NCBI GenBank assembly: GCA_934318045.1
Contig: CAKREY010000007.1
Location: forward strand, 1-64,000
DNA: 64,000 nt
Direction of reading: 5' to 3'
Origin: Coprococcus_C sp934318045
GTDB lineage: Bacteria; Bacillota; Clostridia; Lachnospirales; Lachnospiraceae
Part shown: positions 44,776 to 52,995 of the stretch, in pieces
Numbering within the stretch: position 1 is the stretch's first letter
How the letters are laid out: the number at the start of each line of letters is the position of its first letter
Notes under the pieces: model-generated
The model's input: the letters and a program-made list of their open reading frames with translations, nothing else
The model's database searches: none
What the model was told of the DNA's origin: nothing
Program-made: the position numbers and the translations under genes

Positions 44776-45768
44776 ATGATATTAGCGGATAAGATTATTA
44801 ACTTGCGAAAAAAGAATGGTTGGTCTCAGGAAGAGCTGGCACATAAATTAGGAGTCAGCCGACAATCCATTTCCAAATATGAAGGGGCACAGGCAGTTCC
44901 GGACCTGGATAAAATATTGAAGCTTAGTCAGATCTTTGGTGTGACAACGGACTATCTCATCAAAGATGAGATGGAAGAGGAGATTTATACCGGGGAGGAT
45001 TCTTATGAAGAAGACAAACCACAGTATAAAGTGACGATGGAAATGGCAAGTGAGTTTTTGCAGATCAGAAAAGAGGCTGCAAAAAGAATCGCATTTGCAA
45101 CATGGCTCTGCGTGATATCCCCAATCTGCCTGATCGTGTTAGGGGCAGCCAGCGAAGTGGAAGCGTTTGGAATCGGAGAAGACTTTGCAGGTGGAGTTGG
45201 TATGTGTGTGATGTTCATACTGGTTGGAATTGCGGTTGCAATTTTTGTATGTACCGATATGAAACAGAAGAAATTTGAATTCTTAGAGACAAAATGTTTC
45301 GAGACAGAATATGGAGTGACAGGAATGGTGAAGGAACGCAAAGAACAGTTCCATGATTGGTATGTCCGTTACAATGTGATTGGTGTTATATTGTGTATAT
45401 TTTCTGTGATTCCGCTTTTTGGAGGCATCGCTATATTCGGTGATCGGGACTTCCCGATTGTCTGTATGGTAGGAATTATGCTGTTTCTGATTTCTTGTGG
45501 TGTATATTTCTTTGTGCTGGGAGGAACGCAGATGGCTGCCATGGAGAAGCTTCTGGAAGAAGGCGATTATACAAGGGCAAAAAAGAAAATCAGCGATAAG
45601 ATGGGCGCATTTTCACTTGCGTATTGGCTTGGTTCAACAGCGATTTTTCTTGGTATCAGCTTTATCACAAATGACTGGAGAGATACTTGGATTGTGTGGC
45701 CGATTGTCGGCGTATTGTATGCGGCTGTACGTGTGATCGTGGAGCATGTATGCAGTAAGGAAAAATAG
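44776..45768 (+). CDS. XRE-family HTH regulator with membrane domain
   Basis: 330 residues from 44776, behind AGGAGGAGG; a frame from 44704 is rejected. The N-terminal helix-turn-helix (LRKKNGWSQEELAHKLGVSRQSISKYE) is at about residues 8-60. After an acidic linker come five or six spans from about residue 105. Membrane-anchored XRE regulators of this layout are common in Lachnospiraceae, with unknown signals. It could regulate its own promoter; targets are not evident. Confidence 0.88.
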   Translation: MILADKIINLRKKNGWSQEELAHKLGVSRQSISKYEGAQAVPDLDKILKLSQIFGVTTDYLIKDEMEEEIYTGEDSYEEDKPQYKVTMEMASEFLQIRKEAAKRIAFATWLCVISPICLIVLGAASEVEAFGIGEDFAGGVGMCVMFILVGIAVAIFVCTDMKQKKFEFLETKCFETEYGVTGMVKERKEQFHDWYVRYNVIGVILCIFSVIPLFGGIAIFGDRDFPIVCMVGIMLFLISCGVYFFVLGGTQMAAMEKLLEEGDYTRAKKKISDKMGAFSLAYWLGSTAIFLGISFITNDWRDTWIVWPIVGVLYAAVRVIVEHVCSKEK

Positions 45769-45799
45769 CCATTGTAAGGTATGCTTCAATGTAACTCAA

Positions 45800-45828
45800 A
45801 AGGGCACTTGAAAAATCAAGTACCCTCG
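45800..45828 (-). terminator. Terminator of the toxin mRNA (minus strand)
   Basis: On the minus strand GGGTACTTG, loop ATTTTT, CAAGTGCCC, then TTTT. One T-G pair. It overlaps the antisense RNA promoter. Confidence 0.55.
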
Positions 45829-45836
45829 TGTATAAT
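45808..45836 (+). promoter_or_regulatory. Promoter of the antisense antitoxin RNA
   Basis: TTGAAA (45808-45813), 17-bp spacer, TATAAT (45831-45836). No coding frame follows; the transcript would start near 45843. Confidence 0.7.
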
Positions 45837-45842
45837 CTACTT

Positions 45843-45940
45843 AGAAAGGTAATCGGATGTAATATCCGATTTGCCCTCAGTAAATACAGATTTTAGAAAT
45901 AGCATTCACTTTGGTCGGTGGGATGCTATTTCTTTTTATT
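45843..45940 (+). ncRNA. Candidate type I antitoxin RNA, about 98 nt
   Basis: Between its promoter and a terminator there is no ORF. Hairpin 1 is AATCGGAT/ATCCGATT (45851-45871). Hairpin 2 is a perfect eleven-pair stem AGAAATAGCAT/ATGCTATTTCT (45895-45933) followed by TTTTATT. The RNA is antisense to the 3' untranslated region and the last codons of the toxin gene at 45926-46009. This is the layout of txpA/RatA-type loci. Confidence 0.65.
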
Positions 45941-46009
45941 ATGATCGTCTATGTAAGACAAAGCCGCGAAAACAACGAGCAATAAAGTTAAAACTTCAAG
46001 CGTGTTCAT
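45926..46009 (-). CDS. Small hydrophobic holin-like toxin, 27 residues
   Basis: Minus-strand frame MNTLEVLTLLLVVFAALSYI then DDHNKKK. It is preceded by AAGGAGGGTG with 9-10 bp to the ATG. One short membrane span followed by a charged, Lys-rich tail is the pattern of the Gram-positive holin-like or TxpA-type I toxins, which insert in the inner face of the membrane. Its 3' end overlaps a convergent antisense RNA and a LexA-type box lies at its probable promoter. Toxicity is inferred, not shown. It is too short for usual gene callers. Confidence 0.7.
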   Translation of the reverse strand: MNTLEVLTLLLVVFAALSYIDDHNKKK

Positions 46010-46085
46010 AGGGCATCACCCTCCTTCGTAAAACTAGAGGGCATCAAATAATCGGAAAATCACATCCTGCTTTCTTTTCAATTAC

Positions 46086-46121
46086 ACAATAAAAGCATAT
46101 CATAAATCGAACAAATGTTCA
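46086..46121 (-). promoter_or_regulatory. LexA-type SOS box and candidate toxin promoter
   Basis: CGAACAAATGTTCA at 46108-46121 matches the Bacillus SOS box CGAACRNRYGTTYG at 13 of 14 positions. On the minus strand TTGTTC within the box, a 17-bp spacer and TATTGT (46091-46086) form a possible promoter for the toxin, so LexA would cover the -35 region. The rubrerythrin promoter lies outside the box on the other side. Confidence 0.6.
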
Positions 46122-46135
46122 ATATAAAACCATAA

Positions 46136-46163
46136 TTGACAAATAAAATTTCTTTTGTATAAT
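46136..46163 (+). promoter_or_regulatory. Rubrerythrin promoter
   Basis: TTGACA (46136-46141), 16-bp spacer, TATAAT (46158-46163). Confidence 0.8.
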
Positions 46164-46208
46164 ATATGAAATAGTAATAATTACTACTTTTGAAAGGAGA
46201 AAAGAGTT

Positions 46209-46748
46209 ATGGCAAATAAGTATGCAGGAACACAGACAGAGAAGAATTTATTGGAGGCATTTTCGGGCGAATCACAGGCTCGAAACAAATATACGTATTT
46301 TGCTTCCAAGGCAAAGAAGGACGGGTTCGAGCAGATCGCTTCCCTGTTCCTGAAGACTGCAGATAATGAGAAAGAGCATGCAAAGATGTGGTTCAAGGAA
46401 TTGAATGGAATCGGAAGCACGGCTGAGAATCTGGCTGCAGCGGCTGAGGGCGAGAACTACGAGTGGACTGATATGTATGAGGGCTTTGCAAAGACGGCTG
46501 AGGAAGAGGGCTTCCCAGAGCTTGCAGAGAAGTTCCGTCTCGTTGGAGCTATCGAGAAGCAGCATGAGGAACGCTATCGCGCACTTCTGCATAATGTGGA
46601 GATGCAGGAAGTATTTGCGAAGAGCGAGGTCAAGGTATGGGAGTGCAGAAACTGCGGACATATCGTAGTTGGCGAGAAGGCACCGGAGGTTTGCCCGGTA
46701 TGTGCACATCCACAGTCTTACTTTGAGGTACATGCGGAGAATTATTAA
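46209..46748 (+). CDS. rbr: Rubrerythrin
   Basis: 179 residues; reduces hydrogen peroxide in anaerobes. The N-terminal ferritin-like domain carries di-iron ligands in GESQARNKY, DNEKEHAKMW and AIEKQHEERY. The C-terminal rubredoxin-like domain binds iron through CRNC and CPVC. AAAGGAG lies upstream. Single-gene unit with its own promoter and terminator. Confidence 0.96.
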   Translation: MANKYAGTQTEKNLLEAFSGESQARNKYTYFASKAKKDGFEQIASLFLKTADNEKEHAKMWFKELNGIGSTAENLAAAAEGENYEWTDMYEGFAKTAEEEGFPELAEKFRLVGAIEKQHEERYRALLHNVEMQEVFAKSEVKVWECRNCGHIVVGEKAPEVCPVCAHPQSYFEVHAENY

Positions 46749-46760
46749 ATAGAATATGTG

Positions 46761-46799
46761 AAAGGGTTGTTGCTTAATTTGAAGTGACGGCTCTTTTTA
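46761..46799 (+). terminator. Terminator of the rubrerythrin gene
   Basis: Long stem beginning AAAGGGTTGTTGCTT with several G-U pairs against GAAGTGACGGCTCTTT, then T and A runs. Confidence 0.6.
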
Positions 46800-47073
46800 T
46801 TTAAAAAAAAGATACCAAATTGAGGAATACCGCATAAATACAGTAGCTATCAGTAAAATAGCAAGAAGAAAATAAGGAAATTTACAACGAAATTACAACA
46901 AATGAAAGAGCCTGATGTAACGACTTATAAAGAGAAATACGGAGTTATAAGAAATCGACGCTTGAAATAGAGCGTCTTTTTCTATATCGTGAAACAACAT
47001 ACTATCTCATTTCTGCTTGTTCGCTATCAATGTCTTAGTTCACGGCTTGTCAAGAGCCTGTTGCAACGCAATG
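46800..47073. other. A-rich spacer with a terminator hairpin, no gene
   Basis: AT-rich sequence without a supported frame. A stem GACGCT/AGCGTC followed by TTTTT lies at 46957-46983, probably the end of a lost gene. The decayed mobile element begins near here. Confidence 0.5.
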
Positions 47074-47405
47074 CGTCAGCAATATAAAAAGCTCGTCAGA
47101 AAGCTAAAACAAGGTGATTTGCTCTATATCCTAAGTATTGACCGTCTAGGCAGGAACTATCTTTCGTGGCACAAAATGAGCGTGAGAACATCAGAAAAAG
47201 GCAGGCACAGGGCATAGCTGAGGCAAAGGCACAGGGCGTAAAATTCGGCAGACCAGAAATCATGCTTCCAGAGAACTTTGGAGAGCTTGTCCGTGAATGG
47301 GAAAAGAAAAGGCTTCCTCTGTCGGAAGTCTTGAACGTATGTAAAATGAGCGAAGCTACATTCTATCGGAAATTAAGGGAATACCGCTTATTACAGCAAA
47401 GGTAG
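47074..47405 (+). pseudogene. Serine recombinase (resolvase) remnant with internal deletion
   Basis: Frame 1 reads RQQYKKLVRKLKQGDLLYI then LSIDRLGRNY, the serine recombinase core motif. At about 47160 the frame shifts and continues SFVAQNERENIRKRQAQGI, then KAQGVKFGRPE and a C-terminal HTH (LPLSEVLNVCKMSEATFYRK). About 45 residues that normally lie between these motifs are missing, and the catalytic N-terminus is absent. The gene is non-functional. Confidence 0.85.
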
Positions 47406-47505
47406 TCTATTCTGAACTATCACAAAGTACACCTTTTGCAAAAAATATAATCTGGCAATCTTAGCAAAAATAACATCTTCAAAGCTGTTGTAAATGATTA
47501 ATTTA

Positions 47506-47534
47506 TTGAAAAAACAGGCGTTTTCAGCTATACT
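47506..47534 (+). promoter_or_regulatory. Promoter of the surface protein gene
   Basis: TTGAAA (47506-47511), 17-bp spacer, TATACT (47529-47534). Confidence 0.6.
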
Positions 47535-47605
47535 AGATAATGATATAGTGGCTATTAACAGGTGTACCTTTTGAGAAAAGTCAAGGAAAGGAGCAGAAAG
47601 TAAAT

Positions 47606-49735
47606 ATGAAACAAAGATATTTGAAAAAGCCTTATTCATTTTTGCTGGTAAGTGCAATGGTATTGACTATGTTTCCGACGTTTAGTACCAGCGTTCATGC
47701 AGAGGAAAATCAATCGCCAACGAAAGAGCAGTTTTCAACTGTTGAAGAATTAAAAAACTATGATACAAATGATAATGACGGAGTGAAAAATCCTGCAAAA
47801 GTCTATTTCGGAAACAACAATCAACAGTGGTGGATTGCAGGAAGTCAAAGTAATGATAGCATAACGTTATTTTCTGCAAGTTCTATGAGAGATGATGTAC
47901 AATTTGAATCAAATTATATGGACAATAAAACATATGATGATAAGTGGAACTGTACCTATCCTGATAGAGAACCGGCAGAAGTTTTCCCGAATCACTACGG
48001 TGCTAGCTATATAAGGAATGTTACCTTAAAAGAGATGGAAGCTTCTTTTTTTACAAGTTCAGAACAGGCACTGATAAATGAAACAACGATTTATACTGAT
48101 GATACGAAAAACAACAGCGTCTATTCCACGACGGATAAGCTATATTTGGCTTATGGAGACCAAGAAGATTATAATCACATTACTGTGGGAAAGAACAGCG
48201 CAAATGATTTGAATGACGGTCTTCGTATTGATCCAAGTTATTGGGGAGAATCTGTTCTTGAATTATTTTGGATTCGTTCACCATTTGTTAGTAATGATGA
48301 TCCGAATGATGGAAATGATGTTTTGACTGCGTGGCCTTCTAAGAATTATCCTGCTTTTAATGGAGCTCAAACAAGCAATGTAGAAAAAATAAGGCCTGCT
48401 TTTGAACTGAATTCATCAACGATTCTTTTTGCATCGGCTGTTCCGTCAGCAACAACTACAGGTAATTTAACATTGCAGGATACGGATGGAGATGGAGCGT
48501 TTACATTACGCTATGACGCCGGTAAGTATAGCAAGAACCTAGGTTCAGCCGTAATTTCTTATGATGATAGCAAGGTCATCTTAACAGATGTTCCAAATGG
48601 TACATATCTGGTTGCGCAAAACAGCAATGGTGCGTATGCGAAACAAATTACGAATGAAACAGAAGTTTCTGCAAGTGGTATGAATTTAGATAATTTTGCG
48701 AATTGCAAGATATGGCTGGAAACAACAGATATAGCAAATAGAATCACATATGCGGCTTTGGCAGAGAAAGACCAAGAAACTGCTGTGAATATTGTTGCGG
48801 GTGCGGGATTGAATATCACATCGAATAATGGTGTGCAGGAAGTTGTTCCAAACAAGGCAATTACAGATATTATAGTAGAAGCTGTTGACGGATATTTTCT
48901 TCCGGATGGTTATGAGGACAGAATCCAAGGCTTGAACGGATTGACAGTGACAAAAATGACAAAAAATGGTTTTACCATTTCAGGTACGCCGATAAGTGAT
49001 GTGAATATCACACTGCCACCTGCAACAAAGAAAGTTTACAGCATGCTTTTAAGTGGTGACGGAACATTTACAGGAACTTGCGTAGGATATCAACCAATTA
49101 CCGCAAAGGAATTTACGATTACAAATAGCGGAAATGTTGATTTAGAGAATGTAGATATATCTATCACGGGTACAGATAAGGATAAGTTCGAGTTGAGTGG
49201 TGATGGTACTACAACCATCCAGCTAAACGACACTCTAAAAGTAGCAGTAGCACCAAAAGACAGTTTAGCAACAGGTATATATCGGGCAACGCTTACTGTA
49301 ACAGCAGCTAATGCTCAAATAGCAACAACGGAGCTACAGTTTACTGTAAACGAACATGATTATGTTGCAGTCGTTACACCACCAAATTGCACAGAGAAAG
49401 GATATACGACATATAACTGCAGAAATTGTGGCTATAGCTACAGAGGAAACGAAGTAGATGAGTTAGGTCATACGTGGGGAGCATGGAAAGTCATCAAGGA
49501 AGCAACAACCACAGAAACAGGCAAAAAAGAACGTGTTTGTGAACGTTGTGATTATAAAGAAACAGCAGTCATTTCTATGATTTCCAACGAAGAACAGCCT
49601 ACTACTTCTACAAAGCCAGATACAGCAGTTAAGACAGGCGATAGTACAAATATTTTGCTGTGGAGTATGGTAATGGTCATTTCCCTTGCAGGAATGCTGA
49701 TAGCATTGTTCTTCAAACGCAGAAGATGCAGATAA
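47606..49735 (+). CDS. Cell-wall-anchored surface protein with DUF6273-like domain
   Basis: 709 residues. A signal peptide (residues 1-32, ending VHAEE) leads into a domain with WWIAGSQSNDSITLFSASSM, similar in style to DUF6273 proteins. Ig-like and beta-rich segments follow (about 270-560). Near the C-terminus are two Cys pairs (CTEKGYTTYNCRNCGY and CERCDY) separated by GHTWGAW. It ends in VKTGDSTN, a hydrophobic span and RRRCR, a sortase-type signal with Val in place of the usual Pro. The gene is more A+T-rich than its neighbours and lies between recombinase remnants, so it may be horizontally acquired cargo. Ligand unknown. Confidence 0.8.
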   Translation: MKQRYLKKPYSFLLVSAMVLTMFPTFSTSVHAEENQSPTKEQFSTVEELKNYDTNDNDGVKNPAKVYFGNNNQQWWIAGSQSNDSITLFSASSMRDDVQFESNYMDNKTYDDKWNCTYPDREPAEVFPNHYGASYIRNVTLKEMEASFFTSSEQALINETTIYTDDTKNNSVYSTTDKLYLAYGDQEDYNHITVGKNSANDLNDGLRIDPSYWGESVLELFWIRSPFVSNDDPNDGNDVLTAWPSKNYPAFNGAQTSNVEKIRPAFELNSSTILFASAVPSATTTGNLTLQDTDGDGAFTLRYDAGKYSKNLGSAVISYDDSKVILTDVPNGTYLVAQNSNGAYAKQITNETEVSASGMNLDNFANCKIWLETTDIANRITYAALAEKDQETAVNIVAGAGLNITSNNGVQEVVPNKAITDIIVEAVDGYFLPDGYEDRIQGLNGLTVTKMTKNGFTISGTPISDVNITLPPATKKVYSMLLSGDGTFTGTCVGYQPITAKEFTITNSGNVDLENVDISITGTDKDKFELSGDGTTTIQLNDTLKVAVAPKDSLATGIYRATLTVTAANAQIATTELQFTVNEHDYVAVVTPPNCTEKGYTTYNCRNCGYSYRGNEVDELGHTWGAWKVIKEATTTETGKKERVCERCDYKETAVISMISNEEQPTTSTKPDTAVKTGDSTNILLWSMVMVISLAGMLIALFFKRRRCR

Positions 49736-49887
49736 GTAAGGATAAGGACAGGGACAAAGGTTTCTGTCCTTTTCTTATCCCCTGCTTTAGAAACGTATTT
49801 TTAAGGACGCAAACAGCATATAAGAAACAAAATATACATGATACAAGGTATATGTTCCTGCGAGCATATGCCTTTTTGATTGGAGGA

Positions 49888-50196
49888 ATGAACATGGACG
49901 ACATGAATTTTATCCTGTTTCTGAATACGGCTGGAAATCCTATGCAGGAAAGTAGTTATAAATCTGCATTGTATGGTATCTTCAGAAAATACAACAAGAG
50001 CAACAAAATACCCTTGCCAAAGATTACCCCACATACCTTGAGGCATACATTCTGTACACGACTTGCCCAGAAGAAGATGAACCCGAAAAATCTGCAATAC
50101 ATCATGGGACATTCAAGTATCATAATCACGCTGGATTTGTATGCTCATGCTTCTGAAACAGGAGCAAATGTGGGAATGCGAAGTCTGATTGCATGA
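49888..50196 (+). pseudogene. Tyrosine recombinase (integrase) C-terminal remnant
   Basis: About 102 residues. The catalytic C-terminal motifs TPHTLRHTFCTRLAQ (His-x-x-Arg), MGHSS (second His) and the Tyr in TLDLYAHAS are present, as in Tn916-type integrases. The N-terminal core-binding and first catalytic regions are missing. An ATG at 49888 with GGAGG could still be translated. The frame is open further upstream to 49660, but that part overlaps the surface protein gene and has no similarity. Confidence 0.85.
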
Positions 50197-50364
50197 TTTA
50201 CAACGATTGAGAGCAAAGATATACGGGATAAGGTTCAATTGCACGGTGTATCTGTGAAAAGAGAAAAACCGCCAAACCCTTATAAACAGGGATATATTGA
50301 CGGTTCAAGAAGTTATAAGAAGATACGAAAAAATCTATGCTGTTTTTATGCAGAAAAATAGTGG
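50197..50364. other. Tail of the decayed mobile element, no gene
   Basis: Fragment-like AT-rich sequence without a supported frame, between the integrase remnant and the MarR promoter. Confidence 0.4.
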
Positions 50365-50409
50365 TTGACTATTTCTTTTTTATTATTATAATAGTTCTAA
50401 AAAGAACTA
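50365..50409 (+). promoter_or_regulatory. marR promoter with palindromic operator
   Basis: TTGACT (50365-50370), 16-bp spacer, TATAAT (50387-50392). The inverted repeat TAGTTCT (50392-50398) AAAA AGAACTA (50403-50409) covers the transcript start, as expected for MarR autorepression. Confidence 0.75.
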
Positions 50410-50430
50410 ATTGAAAGAAGGAATCGAGAA

Positions 50431-50871
50431 ATGAAACTTCAGACGCCATCCAATGTCTTTGACATGACGAAATGTCTGATGAAACTACAGGAGAAATATC
50501 TGGAAAGTGTGCGGTATGAGTTTAATCTCAGCCGCATCGAGATTATTATTCTGACGTTTCTGCACAATAACCCTTCCTATGATTCTGCGCGGGATATTGT
50601 GGAATTCCGGATGTTACAGCGGGGAAATGTGTCTGCGGCGGTGGATACTCTGGAGAAAAAGGGTTATCTGACGAGATATACAGATCCGGATGACAAGCGG
50701 ATCATACACCTGAAACTCACGCGACAGACAGACGATATTGTCCGTGCCATTGAAGAAAAACAGGAAGCCCTTGTATCGTGCATCTTTGCGGGATTTTCGG
50801 AGGATGAAAAGAAGAATTTTGCAGCGTATAATGCACGGCTGTATCAAAATGTAATGTCACATTTGAAATAA
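50431..50871 (+). CDS. MarR-family transcriptional regulator
   Basis: 146 residues with a winged helix (SRIEIIILTFLHNN...RGNVSAAVDTLEKKGYLTRYTDPDDKR) flanked by dimerisation helices. It probably represses itself and the MATE gene 41 bp downstream through the palindrome at 50392-50409, and is released by a small ligand. Confidence 0.92.
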   Translation: MKLQTPSNVFDMTKCLMKLQEKYLESVRYEFNLSRIEIIILTFLHNNPSYDSARDIVEFRMLQRGNVSAAVDTLEKKGYLTRYTDPDDKRIIHLKLTRQTDDIVRAIEEKQEALVSCIFAGFSEDEKKNFAAYNARLYQNVMSHLK

Positions 50872-50912
50872 CGGAAAAATTATCAAGCATATAGTAGAAA
50901 TGAGGAAAAGAA

Positions 50913-52322
50913 ATGAAACAACAAAATGAAAACGAAGAATCGAATGCAACATCCGTGTCCGTACAATCCGACCGTACATTCTTAGCGACAGAGCCGATCG
51001 GCAAGCTGCTTGTGAAGCTGGCACTGCCGACAATCGCGGCACAGTTGATTAACATGTTATATAACATCGTTGACCGTATCTATATCGGACATATCCCGGA
51101 CACGGGGGCGATGGCACTGACCGGCGTTGGTGTCTGCATGCCACTGATCATGATTATAACCGCCTTTGCGGCATTGGTTGGAAATGGCGGCGCACCTCGT
51201 GCGACGATCTTTATGGGTAAAAATAAGAAAGACGATGCGGAGAAGATACTCGCCAACTGTTTTACGATGCAGATTCTCCTGTCAATCGTTTTGACTGTCG
51301 TCTTGCTGATTTGGAACCGGGATTTCCTGCTCGCTTTTGGTGCAAGTGCCAACACGATCGAGTACGCGGCATCGTATATGAATATCTATGCACTCGGAAC
51401 GATCTTTGTTCAGCTGACTCTTGGCATGAATGCGTTTATCACAGCGCAGGGTTTTGCGAAGGAAGGCATGCTCTCTGTATTGATCGGTGCAATCGCGAAC
51501 ATTATATTGGATCCGATTTTTATCTTCGGTCTTCATATGGGTGTCCGGGGAGCTGCACTTGCAACAGTGATTTCCCAATGCTGCTCCTGCATCTGGGTAA
51601 TAAGCTTTCTGTTCGGGAAGCGGACAACGCTCCGTATCCGCGGCAAAAACATGGGATTAAAGGCAGCGTACATCCTTCCGTGTCTGGCACTCGGCTCTGC
51701 AATCTTTATTATGCAGGGCAGCGAGAGTATTATATCGGTATGCTTTAATTCTTCTCTCCTGAAATACGGTGGGGATATCGCAGTCGGTGCGATGACGATC
51801 TTAACAAGTGTGATGCAGTTTGCGATGCTTCCTCTGCAGGGCTTGGGACAGGGCGCCCAGCCGATCATCAGCTACAATTATGGTGCGAAAAATGCATCCA
51901 GAGTCCGGGCTGCATTTAAACTACTGCTGAAGGTCAGCCTGCTATATTCCACGATTCTGTGGTTGTTTATCATGTGCTTCCCGAAGGTTTTCGCATCGAT
52001 TTTTACAACAGATGCAGCCTTGATTGCATTTACCAAGGATGCGCTCCGTTATTATCTTGCAGCATTATTCATGTTTGGTATCCAGATTGCCTGTCAGATG
52101 ACATTCAATGCACTGGGAAATGCACCGGCATCGATCATTGTTGCGATCATGCGGAAATTCGTGCTGTTGATTCCGCTTATTTTCATTCTGCCGCATATCA
52201 TTACAGCAGATAAGACGATGGCTGTTTATCTGGCAGAGCCGATCGCGGACGTGCTTGCGGTGACATTTACATCAATCCTGTTTTCGTTCCAGTTTAAGAA
52301 GGCCTTGCGGGAGATTTCATAA
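50913..52322 (+). CDS. MATE-family multidrug efflux transporter
   Basis: 469 residues and about twelve spans with the two-lobed MATE symmetry (GKLLVKLALPTIAAQLINMLYNIVD; GLGQGAQPIISYNYGAKN). It exports cationic drugs in exchange for H+ or Na+. It is co-transcribed with the MarR gene. AGGAAAAG lies before the ATG. Confidence 0.93.
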   Translation: MKQQNENEESNATSVSVQSDRTFLATEPIGKLLVKLALPTIAAQLINMLYNIVDRIYIGHIPDTGAMALTGVGVCMPLIMIITAFAALVGNGGAPRATIFMGKNKKDDAEKILANCFTMQILLSIVLTVVLLIWNRDFLLAFGASANTIEYAASYMNIYALGTIFVQLTLGMNAFITAQGFAKEGMLSVLIGAIANIILDPIFIFGLHMGVRGAALATVISQCCSCIWVISFLFGKRTTLRIRGKNMGLKAAYILPCLALGSAIFIMQGSESIISVCFNSSLLKYGGDIAVGAMTILTSVMQFAMLPLQGLGQGAQPIISYNYGAKNASRVRAAFKLLLKVSLLYSTILWLFIMCFPKVFASIFTTDAALIAFTKDALRYYLAALFMFGIQIACQMTFNALGNAPASIIVAIMRKFVLLIPLIFILPHIITADKTMAVYLAEPIADVLAVTFTSILFSFQFKKALREIS

Positions 52323-52353
52323 TCTCGTTTGCACATGAATGATTTACATATAG

Positions 52354-52382
52354 TTAACATGAGATTGCTTGCAATATATAAT
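52354..52382 (+). promoter_or_regulatory. Promoter of the lipoprotein gene
   Basis: TTAACA (52354-52359), 17-bp spacer, TATAAT (52377-52382). Confidence 0.6.
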
Positions 52383-52430
52383 CTTGCTATGCTATATTAA
52401 GAAAAATAAAGTAACAGGGGAGAAAATGAG

Positions 52431-52811
52431 ATGAAGAGAAGGTTATTATGTGTTGTAATGGTTGTTGCGATGGCGTTGTGTCTTGCAGCATGTGGAGGTT
52501 CGGATTCAAAAAATGCGAAGATTACATCTGCATGGTCAATTGTCGAAATGACAGTAAATGGGAAGTCTATGACGTATGATGATTCAAACCGGGATGCAAA
52601 GGCACCACAGTTTTCGTGTACGGATGGAACGAATTTTACATTTACAAACAATGGAAAAGCGCACACGGGAACACTGGAAAAATCAGGTGAAAAATACATC
52701 CTGCATTACAGTGATTCGAACAAAACGATGGAAGCTACGATTTCCGGAAAACAGATGACGATCGTGATTTCAGGGAGCGACAGCATGCGTCTGGTGTTTG
52801 AAACAAAGTGA
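52431..52811 (+). CDS. Small lipoprotein of unknown function
   Basis: 126 residues. A signal peptide ends in the lipobox LAAC at residues 18-21, so the protein is anchored to the outer face of the membrane. The remaining domain (WSIVEMTVNGKSMTYDD...KSGEKYILHY...MRLVFE) looks like a small beta-barrel of the kind seen in many clostridial lipoproteins. No ligand is evident. Transcribed alone. Confidence 0.85.
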   Translation: MKRRLLCVVMVVAMALCLAACGGSDSKNAKITSAWSIVEMTVNGKSMTYDDSNRDAKAPQFSCTDGTNFTFTNNGKAHTGTLEKSGEKYILHYSDSNKTMEATISGKQMTIVISGSDSMRLVFETK

Positions 52812-52824
52812 TGGAACTTCAGGA

Positions 52825-52853
52825 TTGACAGACCGGTAATACGGGCGTATAGT
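52825..52853 (+). promoter_or_regulatory. Promoter of the fluoride-responsive antiporter
   Basis: TTGACA (52825-52830), 17-bp spacer, TATAGT (52848-52853), transcript start near 52860. Confidence 0.8.
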
Positions 52854-52865
52854 TACATACAGAAA

Positions 52866-52956
52866 AAGGGAATGAGGTTCTCCCTCGGGTAACCGGAACT
52901 GCTTATAAGGCTGATGACTTCTACGATATTGATCGCAGAAGGTGTCAGCTTTTTTT
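52866..52956 (+). promoter_or_regulatory. Fluoride riboswitch (crcB motif) with terminator
   Basis: The aptamer GGGAATGAGGTTCTCCC, then GCTTATAAGGCTGATGACTT and CTAC, follows the known crcB layout: a first stem GGGA/TCCC, the GAGGTT segment pairing with GACTTC, and the conserved GCTGATGAC. The 3' half (GCTGATGACTTCT, 52919 onward) can instead pair with AGAAGGTGTCAGC, followed by TTTTTTT (52950-52956), making an intrinsic terminator. Fluoride binding should stabilise the aptamer and allow read-through into the antiporter gene. Confidence 0.9.
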
Positions 52957-52995
52957 GAACTTTCTGTGAGGGTTAAAATCCCAAGGAGGAAAAAT

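Noticed and set aside
46943..50321. Direct repeat AGTTATAAGAA (46943 and 50311) as attachment sites of the decayed element
   Set aside because: Only 11 bp in AT-rich DNA, and the flanks do not match; chance cannot be excluded.
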